From Pyropia yezoensis (taxonomy: Eukaryota; Rhodophyta; Bangiophyceae; Bangiales; Bangiaceae), in contig CM020620.1 in the NCBI GenBank assembly GCA_009829735.1, forward strand, positions 2,979,447-3,043,446: 64,000 bases of DNA, in the 5' to 3' direction. The notes beneath the pieces are model-generated. The model was not told where the DNA came from. It made no database searches and saw nothing but the letters and a program-made list of their open reading frames with translations. The position numbers and the translations under genes are program-made. Positions 1 to 9,589 of this stretch are shown here, one piece after another. Numbering within the stretch: the stretch's first letter is position 1; every line of letters begins with the position of its first letter.

Positions 1-960
1 GGGGGGGGGGGTCGCGTATGGGTGTCCGAGCAAGCAGCGCTTGCTTCCACATCATCGGGCGCGCGTCCGTGCTGGTCTCGCGTGAGTCTGTTGTCAATGG
101 AGCTCTGGAACCCTCCCTCCCATGCACCGTCCAAAAACGCGGCTTCACAGGCCACCCGCGCACCCACGTCCTGGGAGGCTGTGGACAGGCCCCACACGCA
201 CACTGTACGTGGATCGCCAATCGGTCCACATGCGCGCGGCTCGAGCGCGCATCGCGATGCGCACAGTAAAAACGAGCACACGGCCGCAAATCGCATCTTT
301 TTGCACCTCAGCGGCGACACGGTCACGTTCGCCGATACTGAGAACCAATGTGGGGCCCGGGGCCCGGCTGCAGTGGGGGGCATACAGTGCTGGCCCTTGT
401 CGCGGGGGGGCCGTTGCACACACATAGAGCATGTCGCCTCAGCCGCCTGGGGCGGCCTGGTCCCCACCCCCACCCACACACAACTCGCCGCCGGGGTTAG
501 ACGCTTCCCGGAGAGCGCCCCGCCCGGCCCTTCTCTCTCAACCGTCATTGGAGGCGCACCCCGTCCCGGATTTTTTGCCCGTGACGGATGATGGTTGCGC
601 TTGTCGAGCACTGTGGACGGCCCACGTATGTGCTACGCGGCGCCGGGGGCGCGCGGCTTCGTACTAATCCCCAGCCGCCCATGGCGGGTGAAGGGGGGGC
701 TTGACTAGTATTGGGGGCGGCCGCGGCCAGCACCCTGCAGCGCATGGTGCGGGCGGGCGTGCCCGGGCCCTGCAGCTCCTCTCCTCCCTTTACCATGGGC
801 GGGGCCCGCAGGCAAGGTGGACAAACGCGTGGCGTGAAAAAAATGGTCACGCACGGGAGGGTGCTGTGCGTGGTCGAGGAACGTGCTCCTGGAGGGGCGC
901 TTGTGTAGCCGATCCGCCCTTACGGACGCGCTCTCTGTGGCACACGCCTGTGCACAGGCA
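1..960. other. GC-rich flank without recognisable gene
   Basis: High-GC sequence left of the retrotransposon composite. Open frames on both strands overlap one another, lack family motifs and look like chance frames in GC-rich DNA. Several short G runs occur, including the first bases of the window. I see no tRNA, rRNA or transposon signature. Confidence 0.6.
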
Positions 961-965
961 GCCTC
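961..965. repeat. Target-site duplication, left copy (GCCTC)
   Basis: GCCTC directly precedes the left LTR (TGTGGTA...) and recurs directly after the right LTR at 20279-20283. A 5-bp duplication is typical of Ty3/gypsy integration. It shows that the LTRs at 966 and 20278 are the two ends of one integration event. Confidence 0.9.
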
Positions 966-1536
966 TGTGGTATAAAACTCGATCCTCTCAGACACGTGTC
1001 AATATCCCTCGGGGGAAAGGGACAGGTAACACAGAAAGGGGAACTACGAGAATGGTATGCCTGTTGCCTCACGTGCCTGCTCGCAGAGCAAACAGATACG
1101 CACGGTAGTGCACACGGGGAAGAGGAAAGCAAACGCGCAGTTGTCTTTTTCCTGAGGGCGCGGGCCAAGGGCGCCTCGCTGTCCCTCTTAACGTGCATCT
1201 GGGGGAGCCTCGGCACGTTGGCCAGGTAGCCCCCCCATAACCCCGAGTGGCCCCGACCCGAGTCTAACCTCGTCAGGTCGGGGGCCACTATCACTACTAA
1301 TTCTATTCCCACTCACTAATCTCACACTCGAATTCTCTCAAATCAAGTCCCTCACAAGTATGCAAAAACCCATCAGCAATCCCTCTCTCACGTGTGGATA
1401 GCGTAGTCCACCGCATCCCAGTGCCGGGCACGGGCCACGGCCGCCAACCATCACCACACGGCGGGCGTGTTCTGGCACCTGGTGCCCTCTGGTTGTAGTC
1501 CCGGGTCGGCGCCAAGTCGGGGCCAGGGATGCTACA
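966..1536 (-). repeat. 3' LTR of element 1 (571 bp)
   Basis: Read on the minus strand it runs TGTAGCATCC...TATACCACA, with TG/CA ends. It matches the LTRs at 9590-10160, 18675-19245 and 19708-20278 at nearly every base, and all four are 571 bp. The polypurine tract lies immediately internal to it. On the plus strand it carries TATAAAA at 971-977, pointing into the element. Confidence 0.93.
971..977 (+). promoter_or_regulatory. TATA-like box at the outer edge of the LTR, facing the antisense ORF
   Basis: TATAAAA lies a few bases inside the LTR end and faces inward, so a transcript starting about 30 bp downstream would cross the LTR and reach the antisense ORF at 1721. The motif is kept in the LTRs ending at 10160 and 19245, becomes TATATAA in 19708-20278, and is TACAAAA or similar in the older relatives at 58994 and 60634. 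Promoter function is inferred from motif and position only. Confidence 0.45.
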
Positions 1537-1539
1537 TAG

Positions 1540-1549
1540 CTCCCTCCCT
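1540..1549 (-). other. Polypurine tract of element 1
   Basis: Minus strand reads AGGGAGGGAG three or four bases before the TGTAGC start of the 3' LTR, the usual position for plus-strand priming in LTR retrotransposons. The same tract sits at 18662-18671 in element 2. Confidence 0.8.
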
Positions 1550-1720
1550 AGTCCGGCACGTCCTCGGGCCGAACCAGGTGCCACCGTGCATAGCCTCGAG
1601 CACATCCACACCGGTGCCGAGGTCGAGCGTCTTCACCCTGGTCACGATCACCTGCTCCGGTTCTCTGCCCCCCTTCTCTCCTTCACCTTGGCCCTCGCGT
1701 TCCCCCGGAGTCTGGACGTC

Positions 1721-3838
1721 ATGTCCAGTTCCGAGATCCAAGCTGGGCCCGTGGTTCCGGCGGCGAGTGTTGCGGAGGAGAACTCGGGTAGTCGCGCCCC
1801 TCTCCTGCCTCCGGTTCCTCGGGTGTCGATGTCGGCGCCGGTCGCCACGGCGGGGACGGATCGGGTTCCCCCGGCTTCTGTGATGCACCCGGTCGAGACC
1901 CCCCCGGTGGGTCTCCCGGAGATGCTTCTTGGGCAGGACCCTGTGGCGGCCCGGCGATACTCCACGGTGGTCGGCAACGCCGGCGCGGCCCAGTGCCAGC
2001 AGGATTGCTTGGACCTCTGGCGCAAGGAACTCCAGCGCGGGGTCTTGACAGAGATGGATAAGGCTCGTCTTCACACGGCGGACCAGATGCGCCTGGCACA
2101 AGACCGCTCCCAGAGCTTCTCGGGTTGCTCCTGGGTTGCTCGTCTGGAGGATCTCCCCTTCGCGCTGGTGCTGGATCTGCCTTTGACCGAGCGTCGCGTG
2201 TCCGCGTCCGTTCTCCGGTGGCCGGAGGAGGAAGGGTACGTCCACCGGGCGCTCAAGGTCTGGGACGAGGCGCTCAAGGGGTCGGGGAGCCTGAACTGCG
2301 ACCCCCGTCCGAGCATGGTCGCTCTGGAGCCGCCTTTCCTGACCCGGAAGTACTCCAAGTTGTCACCGGCACGGGAGCAAGGCGAGCGACGCGGCCGTCA
2401 GCGTGACTTCCTCGTGAGCTGCAACCATCAGGAGTTCTGGAAGCTGGATAAGGCTAACCGGGCGGCGTACTACCCCAAGGTCATCCCGCAGCAGCAGGAA
2501 GTCGAGATCCCGGTCGGGTTTGCTCCTTCCAGCATCCCCTTCACTTGGTACTTCTTGGACGCCTTGACTCAGGCGTCGATCAAGGGCTTCTTCCACTCGA
2601 TCCCGTACATGATGTACACGTCCGAGATGACAGTCTTGGCGGCCAACCACTGGCTTCACGAGGTCTTGGTGTCCAACCGGCTTTGGTTTCTCCCTGACCT
2701 CCTGATGGTCTGGATTGTCGACAAGTTGAACGTCGACTTCCTGTGCAGCCAGGGCGAAGAGTACAAGGGGCTCTTCCAGGCGATGATTGACTTCCGGCGT
2801 CTGGTGCCGGTGCATGACCGGAACTTCTTGAACGCGATTGCCGACCAGAACCGCCCGCGTCGGGATGGCTCCGGTTGGGCGCAGGTGGTCTACCAGTCTT
2901 CTCCGGCCAAGGTGCAGCTGGCGACGCCGCTTCCGGCGTGGCCGCAGCTAGGTAGCTTTCCTGCCCCGGCCGCCCTTGATCTTCTGCCAGTTGGGCCGCC
3001 GGTGCAGGAGTCGGGATGGGCCGCGGCGGTCGGTCAGGCGTCTGCGGCGGCTCCGCTTCCTCCTGTTGCACCTGTCACCCCGGTGGCCTCGCCTGAACCG
3101 TCGCCGGCGCGTTCACGCCCTGTTCCGGCTGTGCCGGTACTTTAAGCTCCTCCGGCACCGCGCCTGTCTGCGGCGAGTCTGGGGGTGACCGTGCGGTCGC
3201 CTACCACTCCGGCCGCTCCGCCTCGGACGCCTTCTTCCAACGCCGGCGGCGCTGTGCCTCCGCTGGAGTTGGGTACTCCGGTTTCGGGGGCCGTTGTGGA
3301 CCGTCCGGTGGTGTCATCCTCGGGGCGGTTCCAGATTCCGGCGCCGACTCTGCGCCTTACCCGCTTCCGGGTGCCTGACTGGTACCTGATCCAAGGTGGT
3401 CCGACATGCGACCAGTACAACGTCGGTATGATTGAAGACCAGCTGGGTCGTGTTCCGGTGCAGGTTGAGGGCGTCGGGTCTTCCCTGGTGCTGAGCACTT
3501 ACGCCAGCGTCTTGAACAACGTGGTTGACCGGGTGTTTGCTTGCGCGGACAGCGGCCAGATGTCGAACAGCCCGGTGGTTGGCGAACTTCTGGCGACCTT
3601 GACGCGGCATGGCTTGGCCCAGCAGTGGTCAGAAACTTTCACTGGCTTCCAGGGACGCCGACGGGCATATCTGGATGAGCGGGAGCCCCCGGCAACTACC
3701 GGTACTACTCCGATGGCGTCATACCGGGATGCACCGCGTCCACCGCACTACGCCATCCCGTCTTCTTCCGGTTCCCGTCGTGCCGCGGAGGCAGCGCTGG
3801 AGGACACTCCCGCGGCTCAGCGTCCGCGCCGGGAGTAG
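1721..3838 (+). CDS. Antisense ORF of element 1, unknown protein, one in-frame TAA
   Basis: A frame of about 705 codons runs opposite to gag-pol, between the end of pol and the 3' LTR. The first internal ATG (1721, MSSSEIQAG) is the likely start; the frame is also open upstream to an ATG at 1529 inside the LTR. It is broken once, by TAA at 3143-3145, and continues in the same frame to TAG at 3836-3838. Element 2 has the same TAA. The N-terminal ~60 residues are Pro/Ala-rich. Residues ~90-400 are a mixed globular-looking region rich in Trp, Tyr and Leu (for example WYFLDALTQ and LWFLPDLLMVWIVDKLN). The rest is a Pro/Ala linker, then a second globular part after the stop. I recognise no known domain. 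Extra antisense genes between pol and the 3' LTR are known in some plant Ty3/gypsy elements (Grande/Retand type), but I cannot show homology. The TAA may be read through, spliced around or a lesion of the source copy. Confidence 0.65.
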
Positions 3839-3983
3839 TCGTTGGAGGCAAGGAGGGTGAGGGTCTTGGGAGAAGCGAGGAGGGAAGAGGCGAAGAGAAG
3901 GGTTGCCCGAGCGGGTGCTTGTTTTCCTTGATTGTTCCATGCTTGTATTGCGTGTTCTCCTTGATATACCCGTTCCCTTCTTC
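3839..3983. other. Spacer between convergent antisense ORF and pol
   Basis: 145 bp separate the stop of the antisense ORF from the stop of pol. On the plus strand the first 65 bases are strikingly purine-rich (GGAGG, GAGGAGGGAAGAGG). Both transcripts must terminate in or overlap through this short segment, so 3'-end overlap is likely. The same spacer is at 16228-16372 in element 2. Confidence 0.6.
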
Positions 3984-6900
3984 TCAATCCTCTTGTTCCG
4001 CATCCGTTGCGGATGAACTCGGCTCGTCCCGAGGGTCTTGGTTGGCCCCATCCTCTTGGTCCTCCTCCGAGTCCGACTCCAGAATCTTGCCGGCTCTGGC
4101 CACTGGAGTGCCCTCTATCCCGTTCCGTCGCGTGTAGGCACAGACATCCGCGATGGGTAGCCGGTTTGAGGGTTCCCAGGTATCATCTGCCGGGTTAAAA
4201 CCGAACCAGCGTACTCGCAGGTACAGGCGTCCGTCTCTCCAGGCATGGTCCACAAACTTGACGTAGACATATTCCCGACCTTCTTCTTGGGATAGCCAGG
4301 GTACTGCGGCCCGCTTGCGCCGGGTCAAGTCCCGTTCGCTTGGCGGTGGAGCTCGGGTGACATGGTCGCTGCTCACGCGGTACGGGGAGCCATCCACGTC
4401 TAGAAGAAAGGTCCAACCGTCCGTATTCAGGATCTCATAAGGTCCATCCATCTTCGAGTCCAGCCTCCCCCGGGTCTTGCTATGGCTGTCCACAAAAACC
4501 CAGTCGCCACCACCCAGTTCCTTGTTCTTTTCCCGAACGCCCTTGTCATAGCCCCGCTTGTATCGCTCCTGGGTCTTCGAGATTGACTCCTTGACTCTTG
4601 GGAGCAGGAGCTTCAGTTGTTCCAGGAACTCATCCTTTGCCTTGGGACCTGACTTCAGTGCAGGCTGGAGACCGTCTGGTATTCTTTCCAGGGAGAAGTT
4701 GGTCAGCCGCCTTGGGGTGACAAAGTCGAGTGGAGCGACTCCCGTTGTCCGGTGAACTCGGGAGTTGTAGGCAAGAGTGAGAACAGCCAGGAGCTCGTCC
4801 CAGTCTTCTTGGTGCTCCTCCACGTAGTGCCGTAGCATGTCCACTAGGGTCCGGTTGAATCGTTCCACCTGGCCGTTCGTTTGCGGGTGGTACGTCGTGG
4901 TGTACAAGTTCTTGATGCCCATCAGGTCACAGACTCCTTGGAAGAACAGGGATGCAAACTGGGGACCGTTGTCGGTTAAGACGGAGTCTGGAGGGCCGTA
5001 GGCAGCTATCCAGTACTCGCAGAAGGCTGACGTGACATCCACAGCCGTGATGGTCCTCAGCGGGATTGCTCGAGTGAACTTGGAGAACCGGTCACAAATG
5101 ATGAGCAGGTATATGTTGCCACTGGATGTTTCAGGTAGGGGCCCCAGGATGTCCATGCGTAAGCTTGCAAAGGGCTCCGCCGCAGGGAATAGGCGTAGCT
5201 TAGAAGTCTTCTTCCTCTGGGACAACCGGTTCCTTGCACACGAAACACAAGCCTCCAGGTACTTATGGACGTCACTGGCCATGGTTTCCCAGTAATAGTG
5301 TCGTCTCATGGAAGCATACATCCGATTGATACCAGGATGTCCGGCCTGGGGAGACGAGTGCTCCAGGCGTAGGATGTCAGCTCGTAGGCCCCGGGGTACG
5401 TAGACTTGAGTGGCCCCATCGAAGGGTGACACCCGTACTAGGAGTCCGTCCGTAGACTCGGAGAAACGACTGTTCCGGTTCAGGTCCATTTGGTGGCGAA
5501 GCTCCAAGCATTGAGGATCCGTCAGTTGTGCCTCCAGCATCCGGGGAATGGTCACCGGTTGATGAGCTTCAGGTGTCTCATACAGGGGAGCATGCCAGCC
5601 ACGTCCGACATTCGGGAGGATGAAGCAAGGTATATCCTCCGGGATAGGACCGGTATCGGCTGCAGGAGTCTCCAGCCGGGACATGGTGTCGGCGCAGTGG
5701 TGCTCCCTCCCTGCTCTGGTGCACACCTTGTACTTGAACTCCGAAGGGCGTAGGCGCCACCGGGCGACCCTTCCTTGACTGCTGTCCATGCAAAGCAGCC
5801 ACCTTAGGCTGGCGTGGTCCGTCCGGATGAGGAACGCTTGTCCTTCAAGATATGGCCGTAACAGGAAGCAAGCCCAGACGACTGCCAAGCACTCGCGCTC
5901 GGTCGTGGAATAGTTCTTCTCAGCTGGAATCAAGACGCGACTGTAGTAGCCTATCGGGAGAAAGTGCCCATCAGGTTGCTGCTGGAGTAGTGAGCACCCC
6001 ACCTGGACGCCACAGGCATCCGTCTCCAGAACAAACTGGCCCTCCCGCTTGGGTAACGCCAGTACTGGAGTGGTGGTCAGGCGCTTCTTGAGCTCTTCGA
6101 AGGCCGCGGTCTGCTTCTCGTCGAACACCGGGAGTTGTGCGGGAAGCTTCTTGCTGGTAAGCTTGGTCAATGGCCGGGCAATCAGAGCATAGTCCCGTAC
6201 GAACCGGCGATAGACGTTGCACATACCCAGGAAGCTCTTGAGTTCCGTCTGGGTGTTGGGTTGCCGTGCATGCCGGAGGGCCTTGATGTTCTTCTCATTG
6301 ACTCGGAGCTCCCCCGGACTCAGCACATGCCCCAGATACTCCACCTCAGTCTCAAACAGGTGGCACTTCTCGGCCTTGAGGGTAACTCCAGCCTTGGACA
6401 GGAGGGCCAGGACCTCCCGAAGGTGCTCCAGGTGTTCCGCTGGGGTCTTGGAGAAAACGATAATGTCGTCCAGGTAGACCAAACATGCTCTCCACCTTAG
6501 CCCGGACAGGATGATGTCGATGGCTCTTTGGAAGGTTGCCGGAGCATTGGTGAGACCAAAAGGAAGACGCTTGCACCGGAATAGTCCCAGGTGGCACGTA
6601 AAGGTGGTCTTGTCCTTGTCCTCGTCAGCCAGAGGGATCTGCCAGTAACCGGCATTACAGTCCAGCGTCGAGAAGAGGGTGGCATCACCAAGAAAGTCGA
6701 GGCAATCATCCATCCGGGGTATCGGGTATACGTCCTTGACTGTCATCTCGTTCAGGCGCCGGTAGTCAACGCAGAAACGGAAGTGACCGCCGGTTTTCGG
6801 GACGACTACCACCGGGAAAGCCCACTCGCCATCAGACGGCTCGATAACATCCATCTTGAGCATCTTGTTAACCTGCTTCTCAATCTCATCTCGGCGATGA

Positions 6901-7943
6901 GGTCCGGCCCGATATGGTTGCATGTGCACTGGCTTAGCTTCCGGCTTGAGTTGAATCCGGTGTAGAGTGGCGTCCATCTTGCCCAGCTCTCCCGACCACA
7001 GGTGCCGATATTCCTGGAGAAGCTTCTCCAGTGCCTCCTTCAAGTCGGGAGGGACATTTTCTTGCTTGACCTTCGGCATCCCGGGTGGTGCTTGTTCGGG
7101 TTTCGGAGTAGCGCTGCCAGCCTGCTCTTGCTTCGGAGGTACGTCTAAGGCCGTCAAGTTGGATGCCAGTTCTTGTTGCAGGTTCAGGAGGTCTTCCTTG
7201 CTCATAGCACGGGCGGATCCCCGGTAAGGCTCTGCTGTACCAACTCGGGTGCCCTTGGCGAGGGTTATTGGCTTTCGGCTCACGTTGACGATGAGCACCG
7301 GGAACGGGGTGTGCCTTTCTACCTTCTTGTGATGTCCGTGGGCCAAGTATAACCGGTGTTTCGCCAGAAATCCCTTACGTCCGTAGATCAGGCATTGACC
7401 TGCAATCCGGGTCGTTACTTGAACCTTGGTCTCCGAGCGAGGAGGTAGGAGCACCGGTTTGAAGAGAGTCAAGGTAGAGGGTGGGATGCGTTCCCTCTTG
7501 CTCTTGGCTACACGAACCTTGGCGTCCAGATGCTCCAATACCGGTGACACAAACCCATGGTTGAACTGGACCTTCCCTTCTCCGGGTAGGATGCTCTTGA
7601 CATGCTGCTTCTGGAAGTCCCAGCCTAGGATGAGGGGGACTGATAGGGTCTTGACTACTAGAAAGGGAAAAAGCATTGGTTCATTGTTGACATAGATGGC
7701 GACAGGAAGACGGCCAAGCGGTCGTAGGGTTTGACCCGAAGCGTCGACGATATGGGTCCGGGTAGGCGCTCTCCAGGCATGTCGACGCCAGCCCGGAGGT
7801 AACAGGTTCTCAGTGATGACGCTTGGTCCGGCTCCCGTGTCAACCACCGGCGTAACAGCTTGGGGGAGGCTATCCCCCACACGCATACGAGCAATAATCT
7901 TGAGGTTTTCTTTACGCAGGACGAGCAATGTCCCCTTGAACAA
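3984..7943 (-). CDS. pol: Pol polyprotein of element 1 (PR-RT-RNaseH-INT-chromodomain)
   Basis: 1319-residue Ty3/gypsy Pol, uninterrupted. Protease has DTGAG near residue 35. Reverse transcriptase carries FCVDYRRLN near 390 and YLDD near 490. RNase H starts near 635 with LETDA and has ERECLAV and RTDHASL. Integrase has the HHCC zinc region near 860 (GHPGINRMY ... CVSCARN) and the catalytic core (RMDILGP, LTDNGPQ, GQVERFNR). A GPY module (DGPYEIL) follows. A chromodomain closes the protein from ~1225 (LRVRWFGFNP, DDTWEPSN), placing it among the chromoviruses. It lies 128 bp beyond the zinc-knuckle frame and in a different frame, so expression needs recoding, reinitiation or splicing. It differs from the element 2 copy at only about six residues, for example PNTQ versus PKTQ. 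Confidence 0.95.
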   Translation of the reverse strand: MFKGTLLVLRKENLKIIARMRVGDSLPQAVTPVVDTGAGPSVITENLLPPGWRRHAWRAPTRTHIVDASGQTLRPLGRLPVAIYVNNEPMLFPFLVVKTLSVPLILGWDFQKQHVKSILPGEGKVQFNHGFVSPVLEHLDAKVRVAKSKRERIPPSTLTLFKPVLLPPRSETKVQVTTRIAGQCLIYGRKGFLAKHRLYLAHGHHKKVERHTPFPVLIVNVSRKPITLAKGTRVGTAEPYRGSARAMSKEDLLNLQQELASNLTALDVPPKQEQAGSATPKPEQAPPGMPKVKQENVPPDLKEALEKLLQEYRHLWSGELGKMDATLHRIQLKPEAKPVHMQPYRAGPHRRDEIEKQVNKMLKMDVIEPSDGEWAFPVVVVPKTGGHFRFCVDYRRLNEMTVKDVYPIPRMDDCLDFLGDATLFSTLDCNAGYWQIPLADEDKDKTTFTCHLGLFRCKRLPFGLTNAPATFQRAIDIILSGLRWRACLVYLDDIIVFSKTPAEHLEHLREVLALLSKAGVTLKAEKCHLFETEVEYLGHVLSPGELRVNEKNIKALRHARQPNTQTELKSFLGMCNVYRRFVRDYALIARPLTKLTSKKLPAQLPVFDEKQTAAFEELKKRLTTTPVLALPKREGQFVLETDACGVQVGCSLLQQQPDGHFLPIGYYSRVLIPAEKNYSTTERECLAVVWACFLLRPYLEGQAFLIRTDHASLRWLLCMDSSQGRVARWRLRPSEFKYKVCTRAGREHHCADTMSRLETPAADTGPIPEDIPCFILPNVGRGWHAPLYETPEAHQPVTIPRMLEAQLTDPQCLELRHQMDLNRNSRFSESTDGLLVRVSPFDGATQVYVPRGLRADILRLEHSSPQAGHPGINRMYASMRRHYYWETMASDVHKYLEACVSCARNRLSQRKKTSKLRLFPAAEPFASLRMDILGPLPETSSGNIYLLIICDRFSKFTRAIPLRTITAVDVTSAFCEYWIAAYGPPDSVLTDNGPQFASLFFQGVCDLMGIKNLYTTTYHPQTNGQVERFNRTLVDMLRHYVEEHQEDWDELLAVLTLAYNSRVHRTTGVAPLDFVTPRRLTNFSLERIPDGLQPALKSGPKAKDEFLEQLKLLLPRVKESISKTQERYKRGYDKGVREKNKELGGGDWVFVDSHSKTRGRLDSKMDGPYEILNTDGWTFLLDVDGSPYRVSSDHVTRAPPPSERDLTRRKRAAVPWLSQEEGREYVYVKFVDHAWRDGRLYLRVRWFGFNPADDTWEPSNRLPIADVCAYTRRNGIEGTPVARAGKILESDSEEDQEDGANQDPRDEPSSSATDAEQED

Positions 7944-8071
7944 ACAGGGTGTCCAGGCGGCTACCGGTTGAGCAGGTAACCGCCGTCCTTTCTCCCGGCA
8001 CGCAAGGGGGGAACAGGTAGAAGTACCCTGCCGTTGGAGGTTCGGGAAGACACTTGGGGAGAGCGCCTGCC

Positions 8072-8665
8072 CTACTCGTTTCCCGGGTCCGAGGAGTCCT
8101 TAGAGGATTCGGTCTCCAGGTCAAAGTCCGTAGGAGCTTCGCTTGCCAGAGCCTCCGTGATGCTCTGTAAGGTTGCCACTCGGATTGCGTGTACCTGTGC
8201 CTGGTCCATCTTGGAGGGTGCTCGCCGGTCAGCCCAGTTGACCGCCTTTGCAAACACCAGTCCTTTACGCTTGAGTTTCTCCTGGAGGTCCTTGGGAATG
8301 GTCGGGCACTGGTAGGACATGTGATCCTCCTTCTGGCACAGCCAACAAGACCGGAACCGCTGGTTCTTGACTTGCTTGGGGGCGACCAGGGATGGTTGCT
8401 CCTTAGAAACGAAGCCGCCCCACTTGTCCCCTGACCCCATGGGTGAGGCCTCGCCAACTGCGAGTACCGGTACAGGGCTATCACCTCCCTTATACTTGTC
8501 GGGTCTGGGTCGAACTCGCGACAACGGCTTGGGAGTTGATACCATGGGAGCTTGGAGGACCCTGGCTTGCCGGTACTTGCCCTGGGTGTAGGCTATCAAC
8601 TGCTGGAAGGTATGTTCTTGATGTTCCTGGTTGTAGTTCTCCGCATCCACTTGAAGATATTCCCT
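8072..8665 (-). CDS. gag: Nucleocapsid (zinc-knuckle) part of Gag, element 1
   Basis: About 197 codons in the frame one base ahead of the main gag frame, first in-frame ATG at 8650. It holds one CCHC zinc knuckle, CWLCQKEDHMSYQC (C-X2-C-X4-H-X4-C), the RNA-binding signature of retrotransposon nucleocapsid, and an acidic C-terminus. The text upstream of the ATG (FREYLQVDAEN) continues the capsid homology, so this is the 3' part of Gag reached by a +1 shift near 8666, not a separate gene. Element 2 shows the identical arrangement. Confidence 0.82.
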   Translation of the reverse strand, partial: REYLQVDAENYNQEHQEHTFQQLIAYTQGKYRQARVLQAPMVSTPKPLSRVRPRPDKYKGGDSPVPVLAVGEASPMGSGDKWGGFVSKEQPSLVAPKQVKNQRFRSCWLCQKEDHMSYQCPTIPKDLQEKLKRKGLVFAKAVNWADRRAPSKMDQAQVHAIRVATLQSITEALASEAPTDFDLETESSKDSSDPGNE

Positions 8666-9589
8666 GAATAGGAAGCCCTTCCGAGAAGATCATCTTGAGC
8701 CTGTCCTCAGTGTGAACGTTGCCACAAGCATCGCTCATCTCCCGGACACGACGGGCGAACGCCTCTGGAGTCTCTTGTCTTTCCATGGTTGCCCGGTTCA
8801 GCCTGCCGACTGCTTTACGCAGAGAGTCCGCGTCAGCGTAGTTGGACAGGAGCCAGTTGACCGCCTCCGGATAACTCGCGACGGTACGTCCGACAATGTG
8901 TCCGGCAGAGTCTGGTAGAACCTGTGCAAACCGCTGTTCCGCTTCTCCGGTCATGAAGTTAACCAGGAGGTAGAGAGCCTTGCCCTCGGACACATCGTTG
9001 TCATTGCATGCCTTGACAAACCGGCGCAGGAAGGCAAAGATAAGCGCCGGTCTCTTCCCGGAAAACTTAGGATGTCCCCCGAAGCTCGGCTGCATTCGCC
9101 GGTTCAGGGACGCCATCTTCTTGGCCATCTTCCGGGTGTAACCTTGGTCTTGGTTCTCCAGCCGGTAGTTACCCCAATACGTGACCTTGTTCAGGGTGGC
9201 ATCTCCCACTTGGTGGGCAGGGAAGTCAAACTCGACTAGCCTGCGCCGGGTGGGACCGGGAGATGCATCCCAATCATATCCCTCCTCAGAGCTGGAGGAA
9301 CTGGTCTCGCTGGTGCTAGAGCGACGGCGATGACGCCGACGCCTTCGGCTGCTCCGGTTACCGGTCTTGGAGCTCCCCGCCCCATAGGATGCAAGGGGAG
9401 GAAAAGCTTGGCCGGTCCCAGGAGTCGAGGTCTCAGGGAGACCCGTAGAACCAGTCACAACGGTGCCTCTGGCATCGCTAGTGCCCACAGGAAGAGGTGT
9501 ATACACCCAACTGCCATGTGTGGGTCCAGGAGTAAACACACCAGGGGCTATCCCTGGAGGTTGAGGAGTAGAACCGACGGGAGGGAGAC
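8490..9589 (-). pseudogene. gag: Gag capsid part of element 1, severed from its N-terminus
   Basis: Carries the proline-rich linker (LPPVGSTPQPPG), a Ser/Arg tract (SSRRRRRHRRR) and the retrotransposon capsid domain (FLRRFVKACND, MTGEAEQRFAQ, ETPEAFARRVREM). Its true N-terminus lies at 19495-19246 beyond the inserted element 2. In the present arrangement the frame runs into the inserted LTR, giving an accidental start MFWHLVPSS at 9659. Past about 8666 this frame stops matching Gag and ends at 8490; the homology continues in the zinc-knuckle frame. Confidence 0.82.

Noticed and set aside
1467-1883. Frames starting MFWHLVPSGCSPGSAPSRG in or near several LTRs, suggesting a shared leader peptide.
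   Set aside because: They start inside the LTR and run into different sequences only because the LTR itself is repeated. In element 1 it is an artefact of the insertion.
3185-3838. A separate 217-codon gene after the antisense ORF.
   Set aside because: It has no ATG (only GTG) and is in the same frame as the upstream ORF, directly after one TAA; it is the continuation of that ORF.
4007-8900. Many 60-190-codon frames opposite pol and gag.
   Set aside because: They are out-of-phase shadows of conserved retrotransposon coding sequence with no motifs of their own.
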